Shown: positions 11,952 to 23,323 of the stretch, piece by piece
Layout: the number at the start of each line of letters is the position of its first letter
Numbering within the stretch: the stretch's first letter is position 1
NCBI RefSeq assembly: GCF_009730915.1
Contig: NC_052474.1
Span: 14,605,501-14,669,500, forward strand
Reading direction: 5' to 3'
Source: Dioscorea cayenensis subsp. rotundata
Lineage: Eukaryota; Streptophyta; Magnoliopsida; Dioscoreales; Dioscoreaceae
Length of the DNA: 64,000 nucleotides
Notes under the pieces: generated by a model
The model's database searches: none
Told to the model about the DNA's origin: nothing
What the model saw: the letters and a program-made list of their open reading frames with translations, nothing else
Made by a program: the position numbers and the translations under genes

Positions 11952-12423
11952 CTGCAAAGCAAAACCACATAATAAAGTAAGCACACAACTAACAAAACAC
12001 TAAATTAGTACTTTAAGATAAAAATGGAATTGAAATATTTAAAGATTATCGAACATGTAAAAAAGTAAATCCTCTATAAAATAAATTAAGTAAATAAAAT
12101 AAACAAAAAGAGCTCTCACTTAATATAACTATTGACAAATAATAACTCATCAAGTTTATTAATGGGCAAATAAAAAACAAAAACTAGAAAAATGAAATTG
12201 ACAATCTAGGTATGAGATTATCAAAAGGTCCCCAAATGTCCATATGTAGCTAACGTCATAATATTTACTTGATTTTCAGGTCCAAAAACGCCCACAGGGC
12301 AATCATCCTTTTGATGGATCCTTATCCTCTTGAGCTGACCCCAACCTCCTGGGTATCAAGCTGATCATCTTGATCTCCGGCAAGGCTTCAGAAAGGTAGC
12401 TCAGGCATGGCTTCGATAGAAGC

Positions 12424-12660
12424 CTATGCCGAGCCTTCCACATGCCTCATCAGCATTGGATTAAAATGCAGGTACTTGAGCTTCGCTGCGATCTGGACGG
12501 CGATCTCCATGCGCACTGGCCACGACAATGAGTGCTTGTGACGGACATGATCAGCGAGGGTGCCATTGGGGATGCAATCATAGACAAGAAGGAGCCCGGC
12601 TCCGATCGACAACCGGAATTTAGGTTGCATCACGAAATCCTCTCCACAAGCTATCTAATG
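12424..12660 (-). pseudogene. Captured receptor-kinase fragment (LRK10L-like)
   Basis: The minus strand encodes LLLVYDCIPNGTLADHV, then SLSWPVRMEIAVQIA and KLKYLHFN. This is the hinge and alpha-E region (subdomains V-VIa) of plant receptor-like kinases; the PNGTLADH and W-P-V-R-x-x-I-A wording is closest to the LRK10L / WAK-like group. Catalytic loop, activation segment and ATP-binding lobe are absent. The stretch 12290-12640 is visibly richer in G+C than its surroundings, as expected for a captured exon. It lies just inside the right end of the Harbinger element. Confidence 0.65.
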
Positions 12661-12894
12661 GTAACGTGCTATATGTGGGATTATTTGGGTTTCCCAAATG
12701 TTAAGAGAGTATTTTGGAAATTTTTATATTTTACCAAATTTATTACCATGACGAACCAAACACGGTGATAAACTATTCTCGGTAATAAGAGTTCCCAAAG
12801 AAACATGGTTATATTAAATTACCACAATACTCCCAACCATATAACACCATTCCCACCCATATTACCATAATAATCTCATTATGTGGTAATATAT

Positions 12895-12918
12895 CATTAC
12901 CAAGAACCAAACTGTTCC
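12895..12918 (-). repeat. Right terminal inverted repeat of Harbinger element
   Basis: Reverse complement begins GGAACAGTTTGGTTC. It is followed by TAA at 12919-12921. Confidence 0.7.
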
Positions 12919-12921
12919 TAA

Positions 12922-13424
12922 GTGCCAAACTTCAGTGATTATCTTTTTGGTTACCGGATTTTAATTTATATTCAAAGGGATTCCACCTCCCACTCAAAAT
13001 TGCTAATGTGGACACAGAAGTAGCCATATCACTGGCACCATGACACGTTAGCAGGACTACATTAGATGACATGTCAATAATTAAATTTATAATTGAGGTT
13101 TCTTGTGTCCTAACCTTGCTTCTCCTTGTGGTGTCCTATGACTTCCTGGTGGCTCAACGCTGTCATCACCATCTCCTTCACTCCCTTTTCCTCCTCTTTC
13201 TCTAATGAGTAGTAGAAAACCTCTAACCATTAAGCTTGTTCCTCTGGCTATTGTACTTCCCATTCCCGTGCTTGTCCAACCTCACCATTCCATCGGCTTG
13301 GAGAAGGGTATCCCTTATCCTATATTATCACTGTTTATATAAAAAAATAATAATATATATAAATAAATAATAAATAAATTAAATGTATTTCCTAATTTAA
13401 ACAAAATATTTAAAATATTCAAAT
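12922..13424. other. Right flank of Harbinger element, nothing recognised
   Basis: No gene or repeat family identified. It ends in a short A/T simple-repeat run at about 13340-13400. Confidence 0.4.
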
Positions 13425-14400
13425 TTCAAGACTAGCCGAGATCACAGATCTCAAGGCAGTCTAAAATGCACAAATCTCAAGATCAGCCGAGAGCACCGAT
13501 CTCGAGGCGATCCAAAATATTCAAAATATTCAAATCTCAGGACCAGTCGAGAGCACCGATCTCAAGGCGGTCTAAAATACTCAAATCTCAAGATCAGCCG
13601 AGAGCACAGATCTCGAGACGGTCTAAAATATTAAAAATCTCAGGATCAGCCGAGAGCACCGATCTCGAGGCGGTCTAAAATACTCAAATCTCAGGATCAG
13701 CCAAGAACACCGATTTCGAGGCCATCCAAAATATTCAAAATACACAAATTTCTGGATCGGCTATGAGCACCGATCTCGAAGCGATCCAAAATATTCAAAT
13801 CTCAAGGCTAGCCGAGAGCACAGATCTCGAGGTGGTCTAAAATATTAAAAATCTCAGGATCAGCCGAGAGCACCGATCTCGAGACGGTTTAAAATACTCA
13901 AATCTCAGGATCAGCCAAGAACACCGATTTCGAGGCCATCCAAAATATTCAAAATACACAAATTTCTGGATCAGCTATGAGCACCGATCTCGAAGCGATC
14001 CAAAATATTCAAATCTCAAGGCTAGCCGAGAGCACAGATCTCGAGGCGGTCTAAAATATTAAAAAATCTCAGGATCAGCCGAGAGCACCGATCTCGAGCG
14101 GTCTAAAGTACTCAAATCTCAGGATCAGCCAAGAACACCGATTTCGAGGCCATCCAAAATATTCAAAATACATAAATTTTTGGATCAGCTATGAGCACCG
14201 ATCTCGAAGCGATCCAAAATATTCAAATCTCAAAACTAGCGGAGAGCACAGATCTCAAGGCAGTCTAAAATATACAAATCTCAGGATCAGCCGAGAGCAC
14301 CGATTTCGAGGCGATCCAAAATATTCAAATCCCAGGATCATACGAGGGCACAAATCTCGAGGCAATCTCAATCCCAAGATCAATCATGAATGCAAATCAC
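13425..14400 (+). repeat. Minisatellite of ~50-57-bp monomers with 214-bp higher-order unit
   Basis: About 18 monomers of the form aaatctcaggatcagccgagagcaccgatctcgaggcggtctaaaatattc (given here only as a pattern) follow each other. A distinctive variant (CAGCCAAGAACACCGATTTC) recurs at 13698, 13912 and 14126, exactly 214 bp apart, and each 214-bp block holds four different monomer types in the same order. The array edges are more diverged. An incidental open frame (13466-13678) is a by-product of the repeat. Confidence 0.9.
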
Positions 14401-14724
14401 CAAGTAAAAAAATATAATAATAATAAATAAATTAATTAATTAAAAATAATATAATAAATCAATCAAATCATAATAATAATAACAATAATAAATAAATAAA
14501 TAATAATAAGTCAAATAAAATAAAATAAAATAAAATAAAATAAATCAGATAAAATCAATATTAATTAAATATAATCAAATCAAATCAAATAATAATAATA
14601 CAATTAGATAAAACATAATAATAAAATAAAATAAAATAATAAAAAAATAATAATAACAATAAAACAATTCAATTCAAATCAGGTAAATATATATATATAT
14701 ATCAGATAAAAAATAATAATAAGC

Positions 14725-14760
<36 letters not shown>

Positions 14761-15227
14761 AATAAGAATAATAATTAATAGATTAAGTCAGATAAAAAAA
14801 AATATATAAATAATAAGATATAATAATAATAATAATAATCATAAATACTAATTATAATAATAATGATACGTAGATAATATAAATAAAAATAAATAAATAA
14901 AAAAAATTTAATTAAATATATATATATATAAACTAACGATAATAATGATAAAAATAAATAATACAAATAATAATAAATAATAATAGAATATAAATAATAA
15001 TAATAATAAAATAATAATATATATATAATATTGATAAAAGATAATAAATAGGTAAATATCCAAATCAGATAAAAAGAAAAATCTTATAGAATATATACAT
15101 ATACATAAATATAAATTAAAAATCATAATATATAAATATAATAAATTAAAACAAAAATAAAATTAGAAAGGTTGGAACGTGGGGCGCAGGTGTGCCGCCC
15201 CACGATCATCTAGAATTAAATATAACC

Positions 15228-15264
<37 letters not shown>

Positions 15265-15400
15265 GAAATAAATAAATAAATAAATAAAGAGTGCTTGTCA
15301 TGGTCTTCATGTTCATGCAGCCACATCCCATAATAAAAAAAAAATAAAATAAATAAATAAATAAAAAGTAAAAAAGAAAAAAAGAGGACAACCGCTCCAC
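14401..15400. repeat. AT-rich simple-repeat tract
   Basis: Almost entirely A and T, made of (AAAT)n, (AAT)n and (AT)n runs, including a long TA run at about 15231-15258. Open frames across it are low-complexity artefacts rich in I, Y, L and F. Confidence 0.9.
15178..15204. other. GC-rich hairpin inside the AT-rich tract
   Basis: CGTGGGGCG (15178-15186) and CGCCCCACG (15196-15204) are perfect 9-bp complements around a 9-nt loop. It stands out against flanks of nearly pure A+T. Confidence 0.6.
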
Positions 15401-15404
15401 GTCT

Positions 15405-16683
15405 CTTCAGAACGATCGTGTCGCTTCACGATTAGCATGACTGTGGAACCGCCATACGAAAGTCTTTAAAAAGGGATTCGCCAAAGAACGAAAAAAAAAG
15501 AAGACGGTGGACAAGAGCGCAAGGAAAGAACGAGCGAAAATCAGAGAGAAGACGAAGAGGAAGATCGAAGGAGAAGACCGAAGAGAGAAAATCGAAGATT
15601 GAAGACGAAGGAACAGAGAGGGAAGGAAGATCTGAAGAGGACGGAAAGAAGACGAAGGAACAGAGAAGAAGACGATAGAAGAACGAGGACGAACGAAGAA
15701 GGAAGAGCAAAGAGGAAAGACGAAGAAGAAGGAGAAGGTCCTCATTTTTCTCTCTAAACCTATATTCATATATATATACACATGTAGAGAGAAAACAAAG
15801 TCACTGCCAGTTTGCTCGATGCCGCCGCTCGTGTCGCCGTTGTCACTTGATGTTGTTGCCGCCGCCACTAATGCTTGTTGCCTTTCCTGCGATGGTGTTG
15901 TTGCCGCTTGCTTTTAGCCATCGCTGATTGTCTGTTTCCCTTGATGAGGAGCCCATGAAGACGAAGGACTCGAGCGGAAGAGGTCATGAAGACAAAGGAC
16001 TCTAAAAAGACCGGAAGAGGTTGTGAAGGAGGACAGAGAGAGAGGTCGCCATCATCGAGTGCCATTGTTGTCGCTAACGCTACCGCACGGCGTTCTGCCG
16101 CTTGTTGCCGAGGTCGCTTGTTGATATTATTGCTACCGTTGTCGTTCGTCGTCTCCACCATTGTTGTTGCGACCGTCGTCGTACTGTAAAATATTGAAGC
16201 CGCCGGAAAGAGAGAAATGATCGACAAGGAAGGTGACATCGCTCATGGAGAAGCCGAGTATCTCAAGTCCGCTTCAGCCGCTAAGAAGATGATACTCGCT
16301 AGTGCAAGACCGATGTCTGTTGAGGAGTCATACTCGATCCGATTCCTAGAAGGAGATGCGCACGTCAATTATTAGTAGCCACATTCAACGGAGATTACCA
16401 TATACTAGACACGGATCAAGAATCTCACATTCATGGCGTTGTTTCCTTCGGGAATCGGCGGAAATCTCCATATTGAGACCGTAAATCCCCACCGTAGTCC
16501 TATTGCAAGTTTCCCATCTAGGACTCGGCCTCGCGCCATAATGAAGGTTTTGAACTCCATGAAGATTTTCGCGAAAAGGGATCCCCCGCCAAAAACATGT
16601 CATAAATCTCAAAGTCTTTCCAAGGAGGACATTACCTTATACAATTTGCCATCTATAAGACGTAGGCCAACCATATGTTAGAG
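15405..16683. other. Purine-rich tract and unassigned sequence
   Basis: A TATA-like tctttaaaaaggg at about 15460 is followed by a strongly purine-rich plus strand (gaagacgaagga-type, 15480-15740), then a GCC/GTT-rich stretch (15810-16190). This layout resembles the U3-R-U5 of an LTR or the promoter and 5' UTR of a gene, but I see no partner LTR and no convincing ORF. From 16240 to 16683 a plus-strand frame contains VEESYSIRFLEGDAHV before a stop, faintly like the region before a Tat-lineage protease; I do not rely on it. Confidence 0.3.
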
Positions 16684-17291
16684 TGTTGACCCGGATCTCT
16701 CGAGTCATATGGTAGATCTCTAATTAATGCTCGGTGTGAAGAACATCAAAGACCTTACTTCCTTGACTTCTTAAAAACAACAACCTCATAGATAAGACTG
16801 TGGAAATTGGTTTCGAATTCTATCGCTCGTTTCACTCAATGTTTCGATACGACTCCGATCCCGCCAGTATCAAATCAACACTGCTCGAGCCGTGAAAGCT
16901 CCGGGAACAATGGTTAGGAGAGGATATAGGAGGAGAAGTGAAGATTCTCGTGGGTTTCATTTCTTCATTCATCGCCTTTTTACATATCTCCAACCCTAGC
17001 TTATATCCCCAAAAATAAAAAAATACTGAGACCCTCGCATATATTCCCAAACAAGCTAAAACGACAAGAACAAAAGTCGTGCTAACATCAAACCCAAGAA
17101 CTTCTTTTTCTCGACAACATCGCATAGCATACCATGCTCCCACTATCCTCGCCTCGCTCGTGATCACTCCACGTAGTCCACGAGCCAAGCTGGTCGTGCC
17201 TTGGTCCGAGTCCGTTTTTCTGTCGAAACTTCTTCCGTGACGCCTTGAGTTGGTTCCACCACACCTGACAACATCGGGTCGAGTCGCATCA
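16684..17291 (-). repeat. 3' LTR of a chromodomain chromovirus
   Basis: In minus orientation it starts TGATGCGACTCGACCC directly after a GGCGGGGG polypurine tract and ends GGGTCAACA. It immediately follows the integrase-chromodomain reading frame. The partner LTR would lie in or beyond the assembly gap, so the length (about 608 bp) rests on the TG..CA ends only. Confidence 0.65.
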
Positions 17292-17299
17292 CCCCCGCC
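17292..17299 (-). other. Polypurine tract
   Basis: GGCGGGGG on the minus strand abuts the LTR start TG, where plus-strand DNA synthesis would be primed. Confidence 0.55.
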
Positions 17300-17300
17300 A

Positions 17301-17861
17301 TCAGCCGAGAACCACCTTGTCCTCAAGGTGGAAGTCTGAGAAATTTCTGCGAAATCTTTTGAGCGGCTCCCAGGTAGCGTCTTCTAGCGTTGTGTTTTGC
17401 CATTGCACCAGCATTTCGTTGTTGTGGCCGCCCTTGGTCGAAGCACCATCCGTAGCACAAATGGCTACTCGGTTTGGGTTGAGGAGTATCTTCACCGAAA
17501 CCGGGTGGTAAGGGACATGTCCCGACTTCAACTTCCTCGGAATGGTTTCAATGTAGATATGTGAAAGACGGGTGGATGCGATCGGGTCGCCGGTAAATTT
17601 AGCCGATAGGCGACGGGCCCGATGCGTTCCTCCACCGTAAAAGGTCCATAATATCGGGGCGAGAGCTTTTGGGATTTCCGTCGAGCCACCGTGTTCTGAC
17701 GATAGGGTTGCAATCGAACCAATACCCACTCTCCTCATCGATGGTTGGAGCTCACGCCTCCCGGGCATTGGCTTTTCTGCTCCATTCGGTGTTGTGCCCG
17801 GCGGAGGTTATCCTTCAATGATCTCAACACATCTCTCCTGAAGAAGTTCTTCAAGTGCCTG
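17301..17861 (-). pseudogene. Integrase C-terminus with chromodomain (Tekay/Reina-type chromovirus)
   Basis: The distal part of pol. Minus-strand frames read MVRLQPYRQNTVARRKSQKLSPRYYGPF (split here across an SH3-like module), then VAYRLNLPA and HPPVFHISTLKPFRG, the usual end of integrase. A frameshift leads to MLVQWQNTTLEDATWEPL and then FHLEDKVVLG, a chromodomain carrying the typical E-A-T-W-E aromatic motif. Chromodomains are thought to steer integration to marked chromatin. The rest of pol is lost in the N gap. Frame changes between 17528 and 17700 suggest decay or sequencing error. Confidence 0.8.
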
Positions 17862-18861
17862 NNNNNNNNNNNNNNNNNNNNNNNNNNNNNNNNNNNNNNN
17901 NNNNNNNNNNNNNNNNNNNNNNNNNNNNNNNNNNNNNNNNNNNNNNNNNNNNNNNNNNNNNNNNNNNNNNNNNNNNNNNNNNNNNNNNNNNNNNNNNNNN
18001 NNNNNNNNNNNNNNNNNNNNNNNNNNNNNNNNNNNNNNNNNNNNNNNNNNNNNNNNNNNNNNNNNNNNNNNNNNNNNNNNNNNNNNNNNNNNNNNNNNNN
18101 NNNNNNNNNNNNNNNNNNNNNNNNNNNNNNNNNNNNNNNNNNNNNNNNNNNNNNNNNNNNNNNNNNNNNNNNNNNNNNNNNNNNNNNNNNNNNNNNNNNN
18201 NNNNNNNNNNNNNNNNNNNNNNNNNNNNNNNNNNNNNNNNNNNNNNNNNNNNNNNNNNNNNNNNNNNNNNNNNNNNNNNNNNNNNNNNNNNNNNNNNNNN
18301 NNNNNNNNNNNNNNNNNNNNNNNNNNNNNNNNNNNNNNNNNNNNNNNNNNNNNNNNNNNNNNNNNNNNNNNNNNNNNNNNNNNNNNNNNNNNNNNNNNNN
18401 NNNNNNNNNNNNNNNNNNNNNNNNNNNNNNNNNNNNNNNNNNNNNNNNNNNNNNNNNNNNNNNNNNNNNNNNNNNNNNNNNNNNNNNNNNNNNNNNNNNN
18501 NNNNNNNNNNNNNNNNNNNNNNNNNNNNNNNNNNNNNNNNNNNNNNNNNNNNNNNNNNNNNNNNNNNNNNNNNNNNNNNNNNNNNNNNNNNNNNNNNNNN
18601 NNNNNNNNNNNNNNNNNNNNNNNNNNNNNNNNNNNNNNNNNNNNNNNNNNNNNNNNNNNNNNNNNNNNNNNNNNNNNNNNNNNNNNNNNNNNNNNNNNNN
18701 NNNNNNNNNNNNNNNNNNNNNNNNNNNNNNNNNNNNNNNNNNNNNNNNNNNNNNNNNNNNNNNNNNNNNNNNNNNNNNNNNNNNNNNNNNNNNNNNNNNN
18801 NNNNNNNNNNNNNNNNNNNNNNNNNNNNNNNNNNNNNNNNNNNNNNNNNNNNNNNNNNNNN
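17862..18861. other. Assembly gap (1000 N)
   Basis: Exactly 1000 undetermined bases, the fixed size often used for a scaffold gap of unknown length. The chromovirus ends abruptly at its left edge and a family C LTR at its right edge, so true size and content are unknown. Confidence 0.95.
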
Positions 18862-19983
18862 GATTACCTCTTGCAAGTGTATGGGATCACCAAGTATTAC
18901 CCTATATATGACACAGGGGGTGTACTCCATGTGGTCAAGGAAGTATTATTACCCACTCTTGATCTGTTATCTTGCCTACAATTCTTAGTAAGATGAACAA
19001 ATAAAATAAAATAAACTGACTAATCTATGGCCGGGCTACTAGCACACATAAATAAGTGAATAAGTGACTATCAAGAATGAGAAGGGGTGTTCAGACAAGG
19101 AATCCGCCCAGGGTTGTCATTAAGGCCAAAACAAGGATGGTTTAAAGATGTAATGACGGTAATTAAGACCTAGAGATCTCTTAGATTGGTTAATACTTAA
19201 TCTCTTACCGGTTAACCCCTAATCCCATACGAATGGTGATCGGAATCTCTTCCGGATCAACCCTCCTATTATTGCAATGAGTTCAAGGAAATCTCTAAAT
19301 AGGAGTAAACCTACTATCTTCAGCTTAAACCTAGCATTAGAGGGCTATGAACACTAGATATCTTGGCGTGTAGGCACAAGTATCCCCTTTCAATCTATGT
19401 ATGACCTAGTATAAGTATGCTGTCACATCGATAATTACAATAAAAAAATAAACTATGAATTTCTCTATTTGTAGCTTAAGACATGCAAAGCATAATAGAT
19501 TGAACCTTACACAATTATCAAATGAAATAATAACAACATCCAAGGTTTTTACACAAGATAAACCTGAGGTTTCATCCAAATCCAAACACCACAATAAGTT
19601 GATCTCTCAAGATGAGGGATACTTACACAAAATACAATGAAAATAAATACAATAGAAGCAAGAAAACTCCCTCTATGATCTCAATCTCCTTGATGGGATG
19701 AAGCTTGGAATGGTTTGCAATGGTGGCTTAGAACTTCACTTCAACTCATTCTTCTTTGCTCCTCTGCCTCTTGGAGATGATGTGTGCTTGTTTCCCACAA
19801 GGATCACTGCTAAAAGATGGCCAAAAGGCCTCAATAACGTTTGGTGGTGATGGCCCAAAAGGCCAAGAAGAAGCCCTTTTATAATACCACAAATCGATGT
19901 ATATCGGGGTCCATGCGGGCTTCATGCGGCCTTCATATAGCTTGTATAGAGGCCACATGAGCTAGGCAAAACCCTCTAACACA
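18862..19983 (-). repeat. Family C LTR, inverted, left end in gap
   Basis: Read on the minus strand it starts TGTTAGAGGGTTTTGCC near 19981 and ends close to the gap with ..CCATACACTTGCAAGAGG. The rightmost part in that orientation has the cacttgca / accaagtattaccc layout that closes other Athila/Tat LTRs in this window. A related fragment is at about 29497-30111. No coding. Confidence 0.5.
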
Positions 19984-19988
19984 CCCAT

Positions 19989-21704
19989 TGCATGTATGGA
20001 CCGCAAGTACAGGGTTCTCAAAGTAATAAAGTACCCTGGTGAGTGGGTAGTTATATCCACAGGGAATATTACTCAGAAACACAAGAACTACTATTGAACT
20101 ATAGTGAAAATGATTGAGGAGTTATGTGAATAATATCAATGTTAATAAAATGAAAGAAAAGAATAGAAGCGCAATAGGGATAAGGAGAGGTAATTGATAG
20201 AGAGATGGTGCATCCAGATATTGCTCATTGTAAGACTATTATTTCAAGTGAAAGACTTATCATTATGCCTCTTAATTGATGCTTAATGAGTCATGGACAT
20301 CCAAAGACACACTATGCCAAACCTAAGGTCAGCCGTGACTAACCCTATACTATGTCCCAGCGGAAAGTGATACTCTCGACGCCTCACACTATGTGGGGTT
20401 GCATGAAGCTCTAGGGACTCCAAGTGGTAAACCCTATTCACTAAAATAGATCTAACCCTTTGGTCCAGTTAAAAGAACCCTATTCACTAAAATAGATCTA
20501 ACACTTCACTCTTATACTCTCGACGCCTCACTCTATGATAACCGGAAAGAACTCTTGGAACGTGGAGGTAGGATAAACCATATCAGAAGGGAAAGGGGGT
20601 GTTCTGCTACCTCTCGATTCACCCTCTCAACCCTCTCCAACCTTGCTTTATCTAATCCTAATGGAGTGTCACTCATCTACAAGGATTATCAAGACAGATT
20701 CACAACCCTAGTGTCACTCTAAGGGAAAATCAATACAACAAGCATCCAAGGATGGAACTCAATTAAAACATCAAATTAAAGAAGCATAACAAGAGTCAAT
20801 GAAACAATGTCATCCTAGGGCTTACAAGTCCAAGCACCCACTAGGGATTTAGCTTTCCATAGAGCAATACATAATCAATAATGAAATCGAAAGTAAAAGC
20901 ATGCAATCCATAAGTAAAATCCCCTTGTAGTCCGTATCGATGGTCTTCCGGAGCCACCTCATCTTCTCCAAGGGTTCCCTTCTCAAGCCTAGGGCACACC
21001 TTACCGAATCGATGCCGACGAAAGCTCCCCCAATAACTCTCCCCTAAAGAACGCCACATCAAAGGCCGTAGAACAACTCCAAAGACCTAGCCAAAGCCTC
21101 TCCAAACCCTAGCCATGAGTGCCTCTAAAGGTGGGCAAAAGATAGGGAAAAGATCTCTTTAGAATATTGATGTCACGGTATTTATAGGGGCTAGAATCGG
21201 GCATCCACACGGGTGTGTGGATTTCCAAAACCAGTTTCCTGCTAGCTGTAAATAGTAATTGCTATAGTATTTTACCAAAATGCTCCCGAATCCACTCTTT
21301 TCATCGAGGCCACATGAATGGGCACACATCCATGCGGTAGATCATGTTGAGTCTTTAATGAAACCACATTGACAAATCTCTTGCTAATATTGCAAAAGTC
21401 GGAACACATGAGTGTGATTGCCATTTTGGCCCTCCACTTTGTGTATCCGCTTGTGCACAATGGATGTCAACACACACCCACATGCCTTTGAGCACAACTT
21501 GTGTCTTTACATTTGTTTAATCCAAGAACTTCATCAACAAATGCATCCATGATCTACTTTTGGTTCCTTTCTTCCACAATTGTCTCCACAACCCTAAATG
21601 GACAAAAGAACACATATACACACGAATAAGAGTAAAATCTAAGAAATATAATGCTCAATGTAAGAAAAACATACTTCATATTACTTATACACAAGCACTT
21701 ATCA
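19989..21704 (-). repeat. Family A LTR, inverted, near full length
   Basis: The minus strand begins TGATAAGTGCTTGTGTATAAG at 21704 and ends ..CGGTCCATACATGCA at 19989. It shares the landmarks of other A LTRs: the segment with gtgccaacctcc, a dyad near the TATA box, tccatggagagctaaaccc, and the crowded ttgagaggg / gagtgacac block. A promoter-type tataaatacc lies on its minus strand near 21180. About 1.7 kb. No matching target duplication was found at its ends. Confidence 0.75.
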
Positions 21705-21963
21705 CTCTCTGTCCCAAAAAATCTCCAGTAGATACTGCATATGCTATAGTGAAATAACACATAGTAAATATGCTACAGTATTACAAAACTCGGTTTTCTT
21801 CTTTTTCCACCCTAATCATGTCCTCGTGTTTTCCGTGGCTTCTCTGTGCCCTACAAAGCAAATATCACATGATTAATCACAAAACAGACATCAATTCTTA
21901 ATACAATACATGCTAAGTGTACAAAATATGTATGACAAAATACATACATTTAGACACTTATCA
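21705..21963 (-). repeat. Family B-like LTR fragment, inverted
   Basis: The minus strand begins TGATAAGTGTCTAAATGTATG at 21963, as in the family B LTRs at 23324 and 49783, and is cut after about 259 bp by the A LTR end. Confidence 0.65.
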
Positions 21964-22639
21964 ATGAGCTATGGTGAAGTTTTGATTAAGCAATTTGATC
22001 CATTTTGCTTCAAAGCACCCTCAAATTCAGTTCTTTTGTCCTAAAATAGCAATAAAGGTCGTGGTGAACAAAAGTATGAAATTTCATACTAATTAGGTGC
22101 TAAACATGTCAAATTTCATGTCGAATGCAGAGTAAATTTCATGCCGAATGCAGAGTAAATGATATAAAAAATATTAATTTTCTAGCATTTGTCAAATATC
22201 CCCACACTTAAGCATTTGCTTGTCCTTAAGGAAATAGAAAAGATACAATTATTAGACATGATAAGTTCTTGACCTTAGACAACAAAAGATGGAGTTTTAG
22301 TAGTACAAGGAAGCAATCAAATGCCAGGTAGGACGGACATGGCTCTACAAAGCATAGTCTACTCTATCGGGAAAAATACTTTTTGAAGTGTCGGTCTCCT
22401 AGTCCACTATCTTATAGTCTAGATTGTGTTACACAAACTTTTTATTGTTTTATTCAGCTTAAAAAAAGGCTTTTCATAACTCTTTATAGATGAATACTTT
22501 TTTTAAATAGTCAATAGCTTTCACACTTCCCGATAGGTAGCATTCTCTCCCACTAGGGCATACTTTTTATATCCGACTTGTTGGGAGTGACTACGCACTA
22601 CAAAGACGGTAGCTCTTTCTGTTGCTAACACATTTGAAC
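21964..22639 (-). mobile_element. 3' end of an inverted Athila-type element
   Basis: The minus strand shows CTTAAGTGTGGGGA (22199-22212), the polypurine-tract wording found before Athila-type LTRs, four bases from TGACAAATGC (22194), a possible LTR start. A 24-bp tandem duplication (atttcatg(t/c)cgaatgcagagtaa) sits at about 22117-22165. The stretch 22213-22639 is non-coding internal tail. Confidence 0.5.
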
Positions 22640-23323
22640 TAAACAAGAAAATGACTAACACTAATGCTACATCTCAACTCACCCTCTCATCCCTCTCCAA
22701 TCTAGCATTGTCTAACCCTCATGGTGTGTCACTCATCCACAAAGGCTACCAAGATGTAGTCTCAACCCTAGTGTCACTCTAAGGGAGAAATCATTCAACA
22801 AGCATTCAAGATTGGAACTCAATTAAAGACATAAATTAAGGAAAGCATAATAAAAAGTCAATGAAACAATAACATCCTAGGGTTTACAAAATCCAAGTAT
22901 CCACTAGGGGGTTTAGCTCTCCATAGAGCACAATACAATCAACAATGAAATCGAAAGTAAAAATAAGTGTTCCATAAGAAAACCCCCTCGGTATTTGTGT
23001 CGATGGTCTTGTGGAGTGGCCTCGTCCTCTCCAAAGGTCTCCTTGTCAAGCCTAGGGCACACCTCTCCGAATCAGTGCCTACGAAAGCTCCGCCAATAAC
23101 TATCTTCCAAGAGAATCGTGGTGTCGAAGCCAGAGAACCACTCCAAAAGCCTTGCCAAAACCCATCTAAACCCTAGCCGCCGGCCTCTCAAAAGATGGGA
23201 AAAAGGATGTTGAAATCGGGCTGAATCGCAGCTTTAAAAGGGCTGGAATCGTGCATCCACACGGGCGTGGGGAATCTCCACACACCCGTGTTGATTCTCA
23301 GGAAATCTCATTTTAAACCGGAT
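22640..23323 (-). repeat. Family A LTR fragment, inverted
   Basis: It carries the central part of the A LTR (ctcaccctctcatccctc, tagagcacaatac, the Gly/Arg-rich dead frame and the CACACGGGCGTGG dyad region at 23256-23300). It is cut on the right by the family B solo LTR. Confidence 0.7.

Larger units (their letters stand above)
1930..12918 (+). mobile_element. PIF/Harbinger DNA transposon with a nested retrotransposon
   Basis: The left end starts ggggtcgtttggttcgtg and the right end, reverse complemented, starts ggaacagtttggttcttgg; 18 of the first 24 positions agree. Both ends are flanked by TAA (1927-1929 and 12919-12921), the 3-bp duplication expected for PIF/Harbinger. Between them lies a Harbinger-type transposase on the plus strand. 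Subterminal copies of a tttggttcg...ggtaat phrase occur at both ends (for example near 12745-12770) and could be transposase binding sites. Without the nested chromovirus the element would be about 4.9 kb. The transposase is broken, so this copy is not autonomous. Confidence 0.75.

Noticed and set aside
12424..12633. Functional receptor kinase gene
   Set aside because: Only the hinge region is present; catalytic loop, DFG and glycine-rich loop are absent.
12922..13100. Flank phrases such as tgctaatgtgg on both sides of the Harbinger element, as a longer target duplication
   Set aside because: The match is short, at unequal distance from the TIRs, and of a low-complexity type; the 3-bp TAA is sufficient.
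13425..14400. Possible CRISPR-like array
   Set aside because: Units are contiguous with no unique spacers, the setting is a plant genome, and there are no cas genes.
14775..15400. Minus-strand frames rich in I, Y, L and F that look like membrane proteins
   Set aside because: They are translations of A/T microsatellites.
15407..15868. 153-codon minus-strand frame rich in F, S and R
   Set aside because: It is the complement of a GAAGAC-type purine tract; biased composition, no domain.
16240..16683. Tat-lineage protease fragment
   Set aside because: Only a faint similarity over about 15 residues followed by stops; not enough to call.
17745..18988. Very long open frames on both strands
   Set aside because: They consist almost only of N-encoded X across the assembly gap.
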